From positions 62,001 to 126,000 of the forward strand of contig NZ_JAYWTM010000024.1 in the NCBI RefSeq assembly GCF_036016195.1: DNA of 64,000 nucleotides, written 5' to 3'. Position numbers and translations under genes: made by a program. This document shows positions 33,745 to 42,874 of the stretch, one piece after another (within the stretch, counting starts at the first letter, position 1; each line of letters starts with the position of its first letter). Below the pieces are notes generated by a model. It searched no databases. It saw nothing but the letters and a program-made list of their open reading frames with translations, and was not told where the DNA came from. Origin of the DNA: Brenneria populi (GTDB lineage Bacteria > Pseudomonadota > Gammaproteobacteria > Enterobacterales > Enterobacteriaceae).

Positions 33745-34506
33745 ATGCTGAAAGTTTCTCAAGCCGTCGATCAGGGAGAGGAGATCATCACCGCGCAGGA
33801 GCGGGTGCTGATGATCCTGAAAACTATCGCGCAGTTTGGCCGGCCGGCCAGCGCGACCGAACTGATGAAAATGACCGGGTTGGCCAAAAGCACCCTGTAT
33901 CGTCAACTGGCGATCCTGCGTCGCTGGGGGTTCGTTATGGAAACCGGGGGACTGTACGCGCCGGGGCCGGTGAGCCTGCAATTGGCGATGGGGTTTGATG
34001 AAACCGCTTTGCTGACGCAGTGCGCGCAGGAGGATATGCGCCGGTTGTCCGACGCATCGCAGGAGACGGTCGCCATCACCGTGGCGGTTAACCGGCAGGC
34101 CGTCTGCATCAGCATGATTGAGGCGACGCAGTCGCTGCGTTGTTCTTTCGAGAAGGGGCGCAGCGTGCCGCTGCGCGCCGGCGCGACCGCGAAGTGCCTG
34201 TTGGCGCATCTGCCGGAGGCTGAGCTGCGCCATCTCCTGCCGCTGGAATTTCCTCATCCCGAGCAACGCGCCGCGGTCGCGCGGCAACTGGATGAGATCC
34301 GCGAACGGGGATACGCCGACAGCGACAGTGAGGTGGATGCCGGTGTCTGGGGCGTCAGTTTCCCGTTATTGACGACCAACGGTAAGTTACTCGGCGCGTT
34401 GAGCCTGATGGCGCCTTCGCTGCGGGTATCCGGCAAGAAGGCGGATTTGATTGACCTGACGGCCGCGGCCGTCGAACGTATTCACCGGCAGTTAAAAGAT
34501 TTTTGA
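33745..34506 (+). CDS. IclR-family transcriptional regulator
   Basis: The 253-residue protein has an N-terminal winged helix-turn-helix (ITAQERVLMILKTIAQFGRP, then MTGLAKSTLYRQLAIL) and an IclR effector domain (SFEKGRSVPLRAGATAKCLL, RGYADSDSEVDAGVWGVSFP). It is the first gene of a rightward series that continues with an amino-acid importer and hutF, hutG and hutD. Hut genes are usually governed by HutC (GntR type), so an IclR regulator is a departure. Its ligand is presumably a pathway intermediate. Confidence 0.9.
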   Translation: MLKVSQAVDQGEEIITAQERVLMILKTIAQFGRPASATELMKMTGLAKSTLYRQLAILRRWGFVMETGGLYAPGPVSLQLAMGFDETALLTQCAQEDMRRLSDASQETVAITVAVNRQAVCISMIEATQSLRCSFEKGRSVPLRAGATAKCLLAHLPEAELRHLLPLEFPHPEQRAAVARQLDEIRERGYADSDSEVDAGVWGVSFPLLTTNGKLLGALSLMAPSLRVSGKKADLIDLTAAAVERIHRQLKDF

Positions 34507-34558
34507 CGCAGTGGCCCATCGGGGATCCATCGCGTCGTTTAACCAGAGGAAAAAATAT

Positions 34559-35308
34559 ATGTCTGTTACCCGTCGAGCTTTGTTAAACACCCTGTTCGCC
34601 ATTGGACTGTCCTGTGTTTCCGCTATGACTTTTGCGCAACAGGGAGAACCGATTAAAGCCGTCACGGATGCGACTTTCCCACCGCTGGAGTTTATGGAAA
34701 ATAACCGGTTCAGCGGTTTCGATATCGAACTGGTAGAGGCCATCGGCAAGCAGTTGAATCGGCCGGTGAAGTGGACAAACGTTGATTTCAAAGGATTGAT
34801 CCCCAGCCTGACCTCGCAGCGGGCCGATATTGCGGTATCGGGCATTTATATCACGCCGGAACGGGCTCAGGTGGTGAACTTCACCAAACCCTATCTGACC
34901 GGCGGGCTGGTGGTGGTGGTGAAAGAAGATAACGCCGCGATCAAAAACCATGACGACCTGAAAGGTAAAAGCGCCAGCGTTCAGGTAGGCACCAAGTCGG
35001 TGGCATGGCTGCACGGCAATATGCCGGAGGTGCGCCTGGTGGAAGTGGAGAAAAATCAGCAAATGTTCAACCTGGTCAGTATCGGCCGCGTCGATGCCGC
35101 GGTGACCGGCAAGCCGGCCGCCTTCCAATATGCGCGCACCAAAGGCGGGGTACGGATTCTGCCGGATCAGCTGACGTCCGAAGAGTACGGCATCGCGGTG
35201 CGTAAAGACCTGCCGCAGCTGCGCGATGATATCGATGGCGCCATCGAGGCGCTCAAGGCCAACGGCGTATACCAGAAATTGATGGATAAATGGTTTCCCA
35301 CTCGCTGA
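34559..35308 (+). CDS. Amino-acid ABC transporter periplasmic binding protein (SBP family 3)
   Basis: The 249-residue receptor starts at ATG 34559 after AGAGGAAAA. A signal peptide (MSVTRRALL, cleavage after TFA near residue 26) precedes a family 3 body: ATFPPLEFMENNRFSGFDIE, GLIPSLTSQRADIAVSGIYI and C-terminal GVYQKLMDKWF. It is the first structural gene of a transporter that is followed directly by formimidoylglutamate-degrading enzymes. The ligand may thus be histidine, an imidazole derivative or N-formimidoyl-glutamate. Confidence 0.88.
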   Translation: MSVTRRALLNTLFAIGLSCVSAMTFAQQGEPIKAVTDATFPPLEFMENNRFSGFDIELVEAIGKQLNRPVKWTNVDFKGLIPSLTSQRADIAVSGIYITPERAQVVNFTKPYLTGGLVVVVKEDNAAIKNHDDLKGKSASVQVGTKSVAWLHGNMPEVRLVEVEKNQQMFNLVSIGRVDAAVTGKPAAFQYARTKGGVRILPDQLTSEEYGIAVRKDLPQLRDDIDGAIEALKANGVYQKLMDKWFPTR

Positions 35309-35372
35309 TGCCTAGCCGCCGCGGGCGGCGTATGACGCCCGCAGAACCACCACGTACCGCAGGATACTTTTT

Positions 35373-36044
35373 ATGAATCTAGATCTGAACTTTGCGCCGG
35401 TATTCGCCAGCAGCGACGCCCTGCTGGCCGGCACGCTGGTGACTATCGAAATTACCCTGTGCGCGCTCCTGGTGGGGTGTTCGCTCGGTCTTCTGGTGGG
35501 CATCGCCCGGCTTAACCCGCAGCGCCGCGTACTGTATGCGCTCTCCAGCGCCTATGTCACCTTGATCCGCGGCACGCCGCTGCTGGTGCAACTGTTTATC
35601 TGGTATTACGGCCTGCCGCGTTTCGGCGTGATGCTGCCGTCCTTTTTCTGCGGCGTGATCGGCCTCGGGCTCTATTCCAGCGCCTATATTTCGGAAATCG
35701 TCAGGGGAGCGATTACCTCCATCGAACGCGGTCAGAACGAAGCGGCGCGCTCGCTGGGGATGTCCGGCGTACAGGCTATGTACAAAATCATCCTGCCTCA
35801 GGCGCTGGTACGTATGATCCCGCCGCTGGGCAATGAATTTATCGCCCTGATAAAGAACTCGGCGCTGGTTTCCTTGATCACCATTCAGGATGTGATGCAG
35901 GCCGGCACGACGGTGATCAGCAACTCTTACCGCGACCTGGAAACCTATCTGGTGGTGGCCGGCGTGTACTTTATCCTGACGGGCATTTCCGTCGTGGCGC
36001 TGCGTTATTTTGAGAAACGTCATCATATGAAGGGGGTGCAGTAA
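35373..36044 (+). CDS. Amino-acid ABC transporter permease
   Basis: This inner-membrane permease has 223 residues. Family segments are RGTPLLVQLFIWYYGLPR, SSAYISEIVRGAITSIERGQ and the EAA loop EAARSLGMSGVQAMYKIILP. It lies 64 bp after the binding protein, and its TAA overlaps the ATPase start (TAATG at 36042-36046). Confidence 0.9.
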   Translation: MNLDLNFAPVFASSDALLAGTLVTIEITLCALLVGCSLGLLVGIARLNPQRRVLYALSSAYVTLIRGTPLLVQLFIWYYGLPRFGVMLPSFFCGVIGLGLYSSAYISEIVRGAITSIERGQNEAARSLGMSGVQAMYKIILPQALVRMIPPLGNEFIALIKNSALVSLITIQDVMQAGTTVISNSYRDLETYLVVAGVYFILTGISVVALRYFEKRHHMKGVQ

Positions 36045-36823
36045 TGACCGACCGGCAATCTGTAGAGACATCCGCGCTGATCACCATCCGCAATCTTGGT
36101 AAACGCTTTGGCGACAATACGGTGCTGCGCGGCATTGATTTTGACGTTTTCCCCGGCGAGGTCGTGGTGATCATCGGCCCCAGCGGTTCGGGAAAGAGCA
36201 CTTTCCTGCGCTGCTGCAACGGTCTTGAACACCCGGAAGAGGGAGACATTACGCTGTGCGGGCGGCCGCTGATCAGCGGCGGGAAGATGCTGGCCGAACC
36301 GCAGCTTAACCAATTACGCAAAGATGTCGGCATGGTGTTCCAATCCTTCAACCTGTTTCCGCATTTATCGGTGCTGGAGAACATCTGCGTGGCGCCGCTG
36401 ATGCTGCGGGACATGGGCAAAGCCGCCGTTCGCCAGCAGGCGATGCAACTGCTGGAAAAAGTCGGTTTGTCCGCCAAGGCGCAGGCGATGCCGGGCAGCC
36501 TGTCGGGCGGACAGAAGCAGCGGGTGGCGATTGCCCGGGCGCTGGCGATGTCGCCGACGGTGATGCTGTTCGACGAACCCACCTCGGCGCTCGATCCCGA
36601 ATTGGTGGGCGAAGTGCTACAGGTCATGAAACTCCTGGCGCAGGAGGGCATGACCATGATTGTCGTCACCCATGAGATGGGATTTGCGCGTGAGGTCGCC
36701 GACCGGGTGGTGGTGATGGACGGCGGCGGCATTATTGAATCCGGAACGCCGGCGCAGATTTTCGGTTCGCCGCGCGGCGAGCGCACCCAAAGGTTTCTTC
36801 AGTCGGTCTTGTCCCAGCACTGA
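36044..36823 (+). CDS. Amino-acid ABC transporter ATP-binding protein
   Basis: This 259-residue ATPase completes the importer. Walker A GPSGSGKS is at 45-52, the Q-loop in VFQSFNLFPHLSVLEN, the signature LSGGQKQRVAIARAL, Walker B MLFDEPTSALD and VTHEMGFAREVAD. The stretch between Walker A and the Q-loop has an insertion (LCGRPLISGGKMLAEPQLNQ) found in many amino-acid ATPases. hutF follows after 43 bp. Confidence 0.9.
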   Translation: MTDRQSVETSALITIRNLGKRFGDNTVLRGIDFDVFPGEVVVIIGPSGSGKSTFLRCCNGLEHPEEGDITLCGRPLISGGKMLAEPQLNQLRKDVGMVFQSFNLFPHLSVLENICVAPLMLRDMGKAAVRQQAMQLLEKVGLSAKAQAMPGSLSGGQKQRVAIARALAMSPTVMLFDEPTSALDPELVGEVLQVMKLLAQEGMTMIVVTHEMGFAREVADRVVVMDGGGIIESGTPAQIFGSPRGERTQRFLQSVLSQH

Positions 36824-36866
36824 GGCGCGAGACCGATCTCTTTTCTTCACCAGGTAGCGAACCACC

Positions 36867-38249
36867 ATGATAGCGAATCAACTTTTTGCCCAACATGCGT
36901 TGCTTAATGATGGCTGGCAGCGCGACGTATTGCTCGAATGGGACGATCGGGGCGTGATCCTCCAAGTTGTCTCGGGTTGTCGCCGCCCGCCCGACGTCGA
37001 ACAGGCCGGCTGGCTGCTGCCGGGCATGATCAACCTGCATTCGCACGCTTTTCAGCGCGCGTTTAGCGGCCTGACGGAGTACCGGCGGCAGAAGCAGGAC
37101 AGCTTCTGGAGCTGGCGCAACCTGATGTATGACTTTGCGGCGAAGATTTCACCGGAGCAGCTTGAAATTGTCGCCACCTGGCTGTACAGCGAAATGCTGG
37201 AGGCGGGTTATACCTCGGTGTGTGAGTTTCACTATGTTCACCATCAGCCCGACGGTAGACCCTATGCCGATCCGACGGCGCTGTCCCGCAGTCTGATCAA
37301 CGCGGCGGCGCGCACCGGCATCGGGCTGACGCTGCTGCCGGTGTGCTATCAGGATAGCGGTTTCGGCGCTCAGCCGCCGGAGGCGAAGCAGCGCCGTTTT
37401 ATCAACGACACCGAGCAGTTCCTTCGCTTATGGCAACAGCTGCTGGCGCAGACGCGCGATGGCGAGGTACGGCTGGGCGTCGCACCGCATTCATTGCGCG
37501 CTGTCTCCGCCCATGTCCTGACGCAATTGCTGACCGGCATTGAACAGATGGATGCGCATGCGCCGATACATATCCACGTTGCCGAACAGCGCAAAGAGGT
37601 GGATGACTGCGTTGCCTGGAGCGGTCTGCGGCCCGTCGAGTGGTTGCTGGAACACCAGCCGGTCGATCGCCGCTGGTGTCTGATCCATGCCACCCATATG
37701 ACAGAACCGGAGTGTCGGCGCGCCGCCGCCAGCGGCGCGGTAGTCGGACTGTGCCCGACCACCGAGGCTAATCTGGGCGACGGCATGTTCGATTTTCCTT
37801 TGTGGCGTCGGTATGGCGGCAATTGGGGAATCGGTTCCGACAGCAATGTCGCCGTCAGCGCCGCTGAAGAACTGTTGATGCTGGAGTATTCCCAGCGGTT
37901 GCAGTTCCGCCAGCGCAATGTCTGCGCCGACCAACAACAGAGCGATGTCGCCGCCAGCCTGTATCTTGGGGCGCTGCATGGCGGGGCGCAGGCCAGCGGA
38001 CGCAACGTGGCCGGACTTGCCGCCGGTCAGCGCGCCGATCTGGTGGAACTGGACAACGAACACGTCGCGCTGGCGCTGCTACCCGCGGACAACATTCTGG
38101 CCGGCCATCTGTTCGGCAGCTCGCGCGGCTCGGCGGTAAGGCGGGTATGGACCGGCGGTCGGCAGCGGGTCGATCGTCAACACCCGCTGCATCCGTCGGC
38201 GCTGGCGGCGTTCGTCAATGTGCGTCGGCAGCTATTGCAACAAATTTGA
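36867..38249 (+). CDS. hutF: Formimidoylglutamate deiminase
   Basis: HutF converts N-formimidoyl-L-glutamate to N-formyl-L-glutamate and ammonia in the five-step histidine pathway. The 460-residue protein is an amidohydrolase-superfamily member with the first zinc motif LHSHAFQR (H58, H60), HIHVAEQRKEVDD, LIHATHMTEPE and the aspartate in GIGSDSNVAVSAAEEL. RAFSGLTEYR and SFWSWRNLMYDF are typical of HutF. It lies between the importer and hutG, with a 16-bp gap to hutG. Confidence 0.93.
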   Translation: MIANQLFAQHALLNDGWQRDVLLEWDDRGVILQVVSGCRRPPDVEQAGWLLPGMINLHSHAFQRAFSGLTEYRRQKQDSFWSWRNLMYDFAAKISPEQLEIVATWLYSEMLEAGYTSVCEFHYVHHQPDGRPYADPTALSRSLINAAARTGIGLTLLPVCYQDSGFGAQPPEAKQRRFINDTEQFLRLWQQLLAQTRDGEVRLGVAPHSLRAVSAHVLTQLLTGIEQMDAHAPIHIHVAEQRKEVDDCVAWSGLRPVEWLLEHQPVDRRWCLIHATHMTEPECRRAAASGAVVGLCPTTEANLGDGMFDFPLWRRYGGNWGIGSDSNVAVSAAEELLMLEYSQRLQFRQRNVCADQQQSDVAASLYLGALHGGAQASGRNVAGLAAGQRADLVELDNEHVALALLPADNILAGHLFGSSRGSAVRRVWTGGRQRVDRQHPLHPSALAAFVNVRRQLLQQI

Positions 38250-38265
38250 CCGGGAGATTAATATC

Positions 38266-39072
38266 ATGACGACCCCTGCGCCGTTTATTTTTCATCAGGG
38301 CAGCGAACCGCTATTTATCACCATGCCCCATACCGGCGTCTGGCTGCCCGACGAGATGGCCGGCGCCCTGACGCCCGAAGCGCAAGATGTGCCCGATACC
38401 GATTGGCATATAGAGCGGCTCTATGCTTTTGCCAGGCAAATGGGCGCGTCATGGCTTCAGGCCACCTATTCACGCTATGTGGTCGATCTTAACCGTCCGC
38501 CGGACGGCTCCAGCCTCTATCCGGGACAGGCCACCACCGGGCTGTGTCCGGAGACACGGTTTGACGGCGGACCGGTTTATCTGCCGGGCGCCGCGCCGTC
38601 TCCCGATGAGGTGCAGGCGCGTCGTCGCCGCTACTGGCAGCCCTGGCACGATAAGCTCTCCGAGGAGCTGCTGCGCATGAAAACCCGCTTCCCGAGCGTG
38701 GTGCTGTGGGACGCCCATTCCATCCGTTCAGTATTGCCGCAGTTTTTTGACGGGCGTTTGCCTGATTTTAATCTCGGCACCAATAAAGGCGCGAGCTGCG
38801 CGCCCGAGTTGCAGCAGCGTATCGCGGCAATCGCTCAGGCCGCGGCGCCTTTTACGCAAGTAGAGAACGGACGCTATACCGGTGGATATATCACCCGGCA
38901 CTATGGTCAGCCGGGGCAAGGCGTACACGCGGTGCAGATGGAGCTGGCGCAGTGCGGCTATATGGATGAAACGCCGCCCTGGCGCTGGCAACCGCGCCAG
39001 GCCCAGGCGCTACAGACCCATCTCCAAGCCATGCTGCAGTCGGCGCTGGCGTTTGCCCGTCAGGGCCGGTAG
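38266..39072 (+). CDS. hutG: N-formylglutamate deformylase
   Basis: HutG hydrolyses N-formyl-L-glutamate to glutamate and formate. The 268-residue reading begins at ATG 38266 after GGGAG. Family features are FITMPHTGVWLPDEM, DTDWHIERLYAFA, SRYVVDLNRPPDG, WDAHSIRSVLPQFFDG and the C-terminal YITRHYGQPGQGVHAVQMEL, which include the likely zinc ligands. It works directly after HutF. Confidence 0.93.
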   Translation: MTTPAPFIFHQGSEPLFITMPHTGVWLPDEMAGALTPEAQDVPDTDWHIERLYAFARQMGASWLQATYSRYVVDLNRPPDGSSLYPGQATTGLCPETRFDGGPVYLPGAAPSPDEVQARRRRYWQPWHDKLSEELLRMKTRFPSVVLWDAHSIRSVLPQFFDGRLPDFNLGTNKGASCAPELQQRIAAIAQAAAPFTQVENGRYTGGYITRHYGQPGQGVHAVQMELAQCGYMDETPPWRWQPRQAQALQTHLQAMLQSALAFARQGR

Positions 39073-39078
39073 CCGCGA

Positions 39079-39134
39079 TGCGGAACATCCGTTCCGCACA
39101 TTTGAACCGATCGCCGGGACGGCGGCGTCGTCCC
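39079..39134 (+). other. Two hairpins between hutG and hutD
   Basis: TGCGGAAC at 39079-39086 pairs perfectly with GTTCCGCA at 39091-39098 around a four-base loop. A second stem follows at 39116-39121/39129-39134 (GGGACG/CGTCCC). Neither is followed by a T tract, so they may stabilise or trim the message rather than terminate it. They could lower hutD expression relative to hutG. Confidence 0.4.
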
Positions 39135-39155
39135 GCACTCAACAGGGCATAATCC

Positions 39156-39695
39156 ATGATCGACGTTTATGATACCGATAGCCTGCCGGTGACGCGCTGG
39201 CGTAATGGCGGCGGGGAAACGCGGGAAATCATCAGCTTTCCGCCCCGGTCGGCGCAGTTTGCTTGGCGCGCCAGTATCGCCAGTATTGCCTCCAGCGGCG
39301 CTTTCTCTTTTTTCCCTGGGGTAGACAGGGTGATTACCCTATTGGAAGGCGAGGGGGTGGCGCTGGCGTCGCCGGGGGCGTTCGACCGTCAATTGGCGCT
39401 GTTCGAACCTTTTGCCTTTGCCGGAGAAGCGGAGGTGAACGCCCGGTTATCCGGGCCGGAGAGTCTGGACTTCAATATCATGACGCGCCGCGGGGTCTGC
39501 CGGGCGACGGTGATCGCCACCAGACAGCCGCAGCAGGCCGACGCCGGGGTTTTTTGGGTGATAGATGGGCGCTGGCAGGCGGGGAGTATGTCGTTCACGC
39601 GCGGGCAGGGCGCATGGTGGAACGGCCGCGCCGTCGATATCCGCCCGGCATCTGGGGAAGCGCATCTGCTGTTTGCCGCCATCGCCTATGACTGA
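39156..39695 (+). CDS. hutD: HutD family protein
   Basis: This 179-residue cupin-like protein belongs to the HutD family, which accompanies hut genes and is thought to be a regulatory or metabolic governor of histidine use. Typical segments are TRWRNGGGETREIISFPPRS, FAWRASIASIASSGAFSFFP and VDRVITLLEGEGVALAS. It lies 83 bp after hutG in the same direction. The function is not settled for the family. Confidence 0.88.
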   Translation: MIDVYDTDSLPVTRWRNGGGETREIISFPPRSAQFAWRASIASIASSGAFSFFPGVDRVITLLEGEGVALASPGAFDRQLALFEPFAFAGEAEVNARLSGPESLDFNIMTRRGVCRATVIATRQPQQADAGVFWVIDGRWQAGSMSFTRGQGAWWNGRAVDIRPASGEAHLLFAAIAYD

Positions 39696-39736
39696 AACGT
39701 TTGTGGCGTTTGGTTCCCGTTGGGGCGCCGGAGGCG

Positions 39737-41338
39737 CTAAGTTCCAATACGATGATGGGTGGGGCCGTGCCTGTCGGCGCGTACTTTTCGCCCCCGCAGC
39801 CACGCCATAAAGGTCCGGCTGTCCATCGGCCGGGCGTAGAGGTACCCCTGCAAATATTTCACGCCGTTCTGTTTCAGGTAGCGGTACTCATGCCGGGTAT
39901 TCACCCCTTCCGCCACCATATCCAGGGCCAGTCTGCGGCTCAGGCCGATAATCGCGTCGAGCACCGGCGTATCGTTATGGGCCGACTCGATGGTTCCGAC
40001 GAAGGCTTTGTCGATCTTGAGATAATCCAGCGGAAACATTTGCAGGTAGGATAAGGAGCAGTGGCCGGTGCCGAAATCATCAATGGCGATGATGAAACCC
40101 TCCCGGCGCAGGAGCGTCAGTTTCTCCACCGCATCCTGGGTGTTGGTGATAAGGCTGCGCTCGGTGATCTCCAGCGTGATCCGTATGTTATGCGGCGACA
40201 GCATCGCCGCGAAGCGGCGGATGTCGTCCACGAAATCGGGGTGCTGAATATGCTCGGCCGCGATATTCACGTCCAGATGAAACCCTTCCGGCACTTGCCA
40301 ATGTTTGATATCGGCGGCCAGCAGCCTAAACATATGGCGCGTCAACGGAATAATTAAATGCTCGTTTTCGGCGGCGGGAATAAATATATCGGGACTGATG
40401 CTCCTGCCTCCGGGACGGTACCAGCGCATCAGCGCCTCCACCCCGACGCAGCTGCGGGCCTTGATATCGTAAATCGGCTGATAATGTACGGCGAACTCGT
40501 GGTTAAGCATGCCCTTGCGCAGCTCGTCGCGCAGCGACATTTTCCGTTTCCGCCACGAATGAATAATGGCGGTGAAGATGGCGGATAAAATCAGCGCCAG
40601 CGGCAGGAAGGCGGTGAAGGCGCGCCGCCATGATGCGATCAGCTCCGAGGCCGGCAGCGCCGAGTTGACCGTAATGGCGTAACGGGATGAGGCGATCGTG
40701 GCGGACATCGGCGCAATCAGCGGATTATCATCGGCGATTTTCCGCCCTTCCTCGATTTTATAGCCGTCGCCGAAGCGGATGCTCAGCAGATATTGCCGGG
40801 TATTCCCCATGGCGTTCATAAAGTCGATCAAATACTGCGCGTCAACGATGGCGAAGGCGCCGAATGAGCTGGAGCGTTGCCGGGCGAAAATCACCGCCGG
40901 GCGCTCCAGGACTCTTCTGGTTTTCGGCAGCGAGATGTTCCAGATTTCGGGAATCGGCGTCGGCAGCGGGTGCAGAATAATCTGGCTCAGCGGGATGGAT
41001 TGGTCGCCGGAAACGGAGGAGCAATACATCTGCGGGCCTTGCATCAGCCCCACCGAGCGAAAGTAGGCGGACAGCGTGCCCTGGTATATCAGGTCGGGGA
41101 AAATACGCTCGCAGGGCTGCCCCTCTAATACCATCAGTTCGTTCACCATATCCCAGGCCTGCCGGCTGATCGACTCCGCCTGATGCATGATGATTTGGTT
41201 GGTTATTTGCAGATCTCGCGTTACATCTTGTCTGGCGGTGATGTAGCTGAAGACAATGCCCAGCAGAGTGGGGAGTAGCCAAGCGGCGATAAGCAGAAAC
41301 GCATTTCCGGGGGGGCGCTGGCGATCGTTGATTTCCAT
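39737..41338 (-). CDS. Membrane-bound EAL-domain cyclic-di-GMP phosphodiesterase with CSS-motif sensor (PdeC/YjcC-like)
   Basis: The protein is predicted to degrade c-di-GMP. The chosen ATG 41338 (MEINDRQRPP) gives 533 residues; the upstream in-frame extension to 41431 is basic and lacks similarity. One helix near 13-35 and a second near 240-262 enclose a periplasmic CSS domain with C106-S107-S108. The cytoplasmic EAL domain starts at about 270, with VEALMRW at 300-306 and IAIDDFGTGHCSLSYLQ containing the metal-binding DD. There is no GGDEF domain. It is convergent with hutD and divergent from the butanediol operon. Confidence 0.9.
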   Translation of the reverse strand: MEINDRQRPPGNAFLLIAAWLLPTLLGIVFSYITARQDVTRDLQITNQIIMHQAESISRQAWDMVNELMVLEGQPCERIFPDLIYQGTLSAYFRSVGLMQGPQMYCSSVSGDQSIPLSQIILHPLPTPIPEIWNISLPKTRRVLERPAVIFARQRSSSFGAFAIVDAQYLIDFMNAMGNTRQYLLSIRFGDGYKIEEGRKIADDNPLIAPMSATIASSRYAITVNSALPASELIASWRRAFTAFLPLALILSAIFTAIIHSWRKRKMSLRDELRKGMLNHEFAVHYQPIYDIKARSCVGVEALMRWYRPGGRSISPDIFIPAAENEHLIIPLTRHMFRLLAADIKHWQVPEGFHLDVNIAAEHIQHPDFVDDIRRFAAMLSPHNIRITLEITERSLITNTQDAVEKLTLLRREGFIIAIDDFGTGHCSLSYLQMFPLDYLKIDKAFVGTIESAHNDTPVLDAIIGLSRRLALDMVAEGVNTRHEYRYLKQNGVKYLQGYLYARPMDSRTFMAWLRGRKVRADRHGPTHHRIGT

Positions 41339-41550
41339 TATATCTCGACTGTTTCGTTTTTTGCGTCGTCGGGAGCGATCCGTCCCGATGGCGCGCAGAG
41401 CCGGCCGAAATAGCCGCCCGGCAAGGACCATACGGCCTCAGATGGTGAATATTATAACATGCCTGGCTGGAAAAGCCGTGGACGGCGCGCGTTAAGCCTC
41501 TTTCCGGCGTGCTGTTCCGCGGATCTCGCCTGTCACACGCCTGCTGCCGC

Positions 41551-41564
41551 TGTAACCTGTTACA
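41551..41564. promoter_or_regulatory. Likely AcoR upstream activator site for the bdh-budC operon
   Basis: TGTAACCTGTTACA is a perfect palindrome with 6-bp arms around CT. It is about 95-105 bp upstream of the sigma-54 promoter at 41658-41673. A closely related sequence (TGACACCTGTATCA read on the minus strand, 10 of 14 identical) precedes the acoX operon at 48944-48957. The pairing suggests a single enhancer-binding protein, AcoR. Confidence 0.65.
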
Positions 41565-41657
41565 CCTGTTCCATTACCCCGCCTGCGGCCTGCCGTTTAT
41601 TGCCGGAATTGATTTCAACCATTTGATTTAAAACAAATAATATTATCAGATAAAATC

Positions 41658-41673
41658 TGGCACGCCTTTCGCA
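41658..41673 (+). promoter_or_regulatory. Sigma-54 promoter of the bdh-budC operon
   Basis: CTGGCACGCCTTTCGCA matches the sigma-54 consensus at all but one defined position (TCGC for TTGC), with GG and GC 12 bp apart. It is about 87 bp upstream of the GTG start. The rest of the 421-bp gap (41339-41759) holds the activator palindrome and an AT-rich stretch, and no gene. Confidence 0.75.
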
Positions 41674-41759
41674 CTCTCGGCGTAAGTCGGTTTCCGTCCG
41701 ACGGCATGACGCCGGTGATGTCGGCCTTTCAGGCTATTTCTATTCGACAGGAGGCATAT

Positions 41760-42815
41760 GTGAAAGCAGCGCGTTGGTATCAGGCCCGTGATATCCGGGT
41801 CGAAGACATTGAGGAGCCCGTTGTCGCGTCGGGAAAGGTGAAGATAAAAGTGGCCTGGACCGGCATTTGCGGCAGCGATCTGCACGAATATGTCGCCGGT
41901 CCGATTTTCATTCCGACCGATGATCCCCATCCGTTAAGCCGCGATCGCGCGCCGATCGTACTCGGCCATGAGTTTTCCGGCGAAGTCGTTGAGGTCGGCG
42001 GCGACGTAACAAACTGCCGGCCCGGCGATCGGGTGGTGGTGGAGCCGATTCTCGCCTGCGGACAGTGCGCGGCCTGCCGGGAGAATAAATATAACCTTTG
42101 CAGCCAGTTAGGCTTTCACGGCCTCTCCGGGGGCGGCGGCGGATTCGCAACCTATACGGTGGTCGAAGCGCAGCGGGTGCATCGTATGCCCGATTCCCTG
42201 TCATACGAACAGGGCGCCTTGGTTGAACCGGCCGCGGTGGCGCTGCACGCCGTGCGCATGAGCCGCCTGAAGGCCGGGGATAAAGCCGCGGTGTTCGGCG
42301 CCGGGCCGATCGGCCTGCTGATCGTTGAGGCGCTGCGGGCCGCCGGAGCCGGCGAAATATTCGCCGTCGAGCTTTCGCCGCAGCGGGCCGCCAAGGCCGT
42401 CGAACTGGGGGCCAGAGTGGTTATCGACCCCGCCCGCGAGGATGCGGTGGCCCGCCTGCGCGAGCTGACCTCGGGCGGCGTCGATGTGGCTTTTGAAGTG
42501 ACCGGCGTCTCCGAGGTGCTCTCGCAATGCATCAACAGCACCCATTATGAAGGGGAGACCATCGTGGTTTCCATCTGGGAACAGGCGGCGTCGTTCCACC
42601 CCAATACCCTGGTGCTCAGCGAGCGTTCGGTGAAAGGCATTATCGCCTATCGCAACGTTTTTCCGGCGGTGATGGAGCTGATGACCCGCGGCTATTTTCA
42701 GGCCGACAGGTTGGTGAGCCGGAAAATTCCGTTGCACGATATCGTGGAACAGGGCTTTGAGGCGCTGGTGCGCGAAAAGCAGCATGTGAAAATTCTGGTG
42801 CAGCCGCCCGCGTAG
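41760..42815 (+). CDS. bdh: Zinc-dependent 2,3-butanediol dehydrogenase
   Basis: This MDR-family enzyme likely oxidises 2,3-butanediol to acetoin with NAD. The start is GTG 41760, positioned 5 bp after GGAGG, giving 351 residues as expected; an ATG two bases earlier is followed by a stop. Catalytic zinc ligands C37, H70 and E71 (TGICGSDLHEY, VLGHEFSGE) and the four structural cysteines C100, C103, C106 and C114 are present. The nucleotide-binding GAGPIG motif is intact. It precedes a meso-butanediol/acetoin reductase-like SDR and lies opposite the acetoin dehydrogenase operon. Confidence 0.87.
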   Translation: MKAARWYQARDIRVEDIEEPVVASGKVKIKVAWTGICGSDLHEYVAGPIFIPTDDPHPLSRDRAPIVLGHEFSGEVVEVGGDVTNCRPGDRVVVEPILACGQCAACRENKYNLCSQLGFHGLSGGGGGFATYTVVEAQRVHRMPDSLSYEQGALVEPAAVALHAVRMSRLKAGDKAAVFGAGPIGLLIVEALRAAGAGEIFAVELSPQRAAKAVELGARVVIDPAREDAVARLRELTSGGVDVAFEVTGVSEVLSQCINSTHYEGETIVVSIWEQAASFHPNTLVLSERSVKGIIAYRNVFPAVMELMTRGYFQADRLVSRKIPLHDIVEQGFEALVREKQHVKILVQPPA

Positions 42816-42874
42816 CGCGCGTGCGCCATGTCTCTCACCGTTTGTTTGCACGATTGCACAGGAGAAAGCTAACG

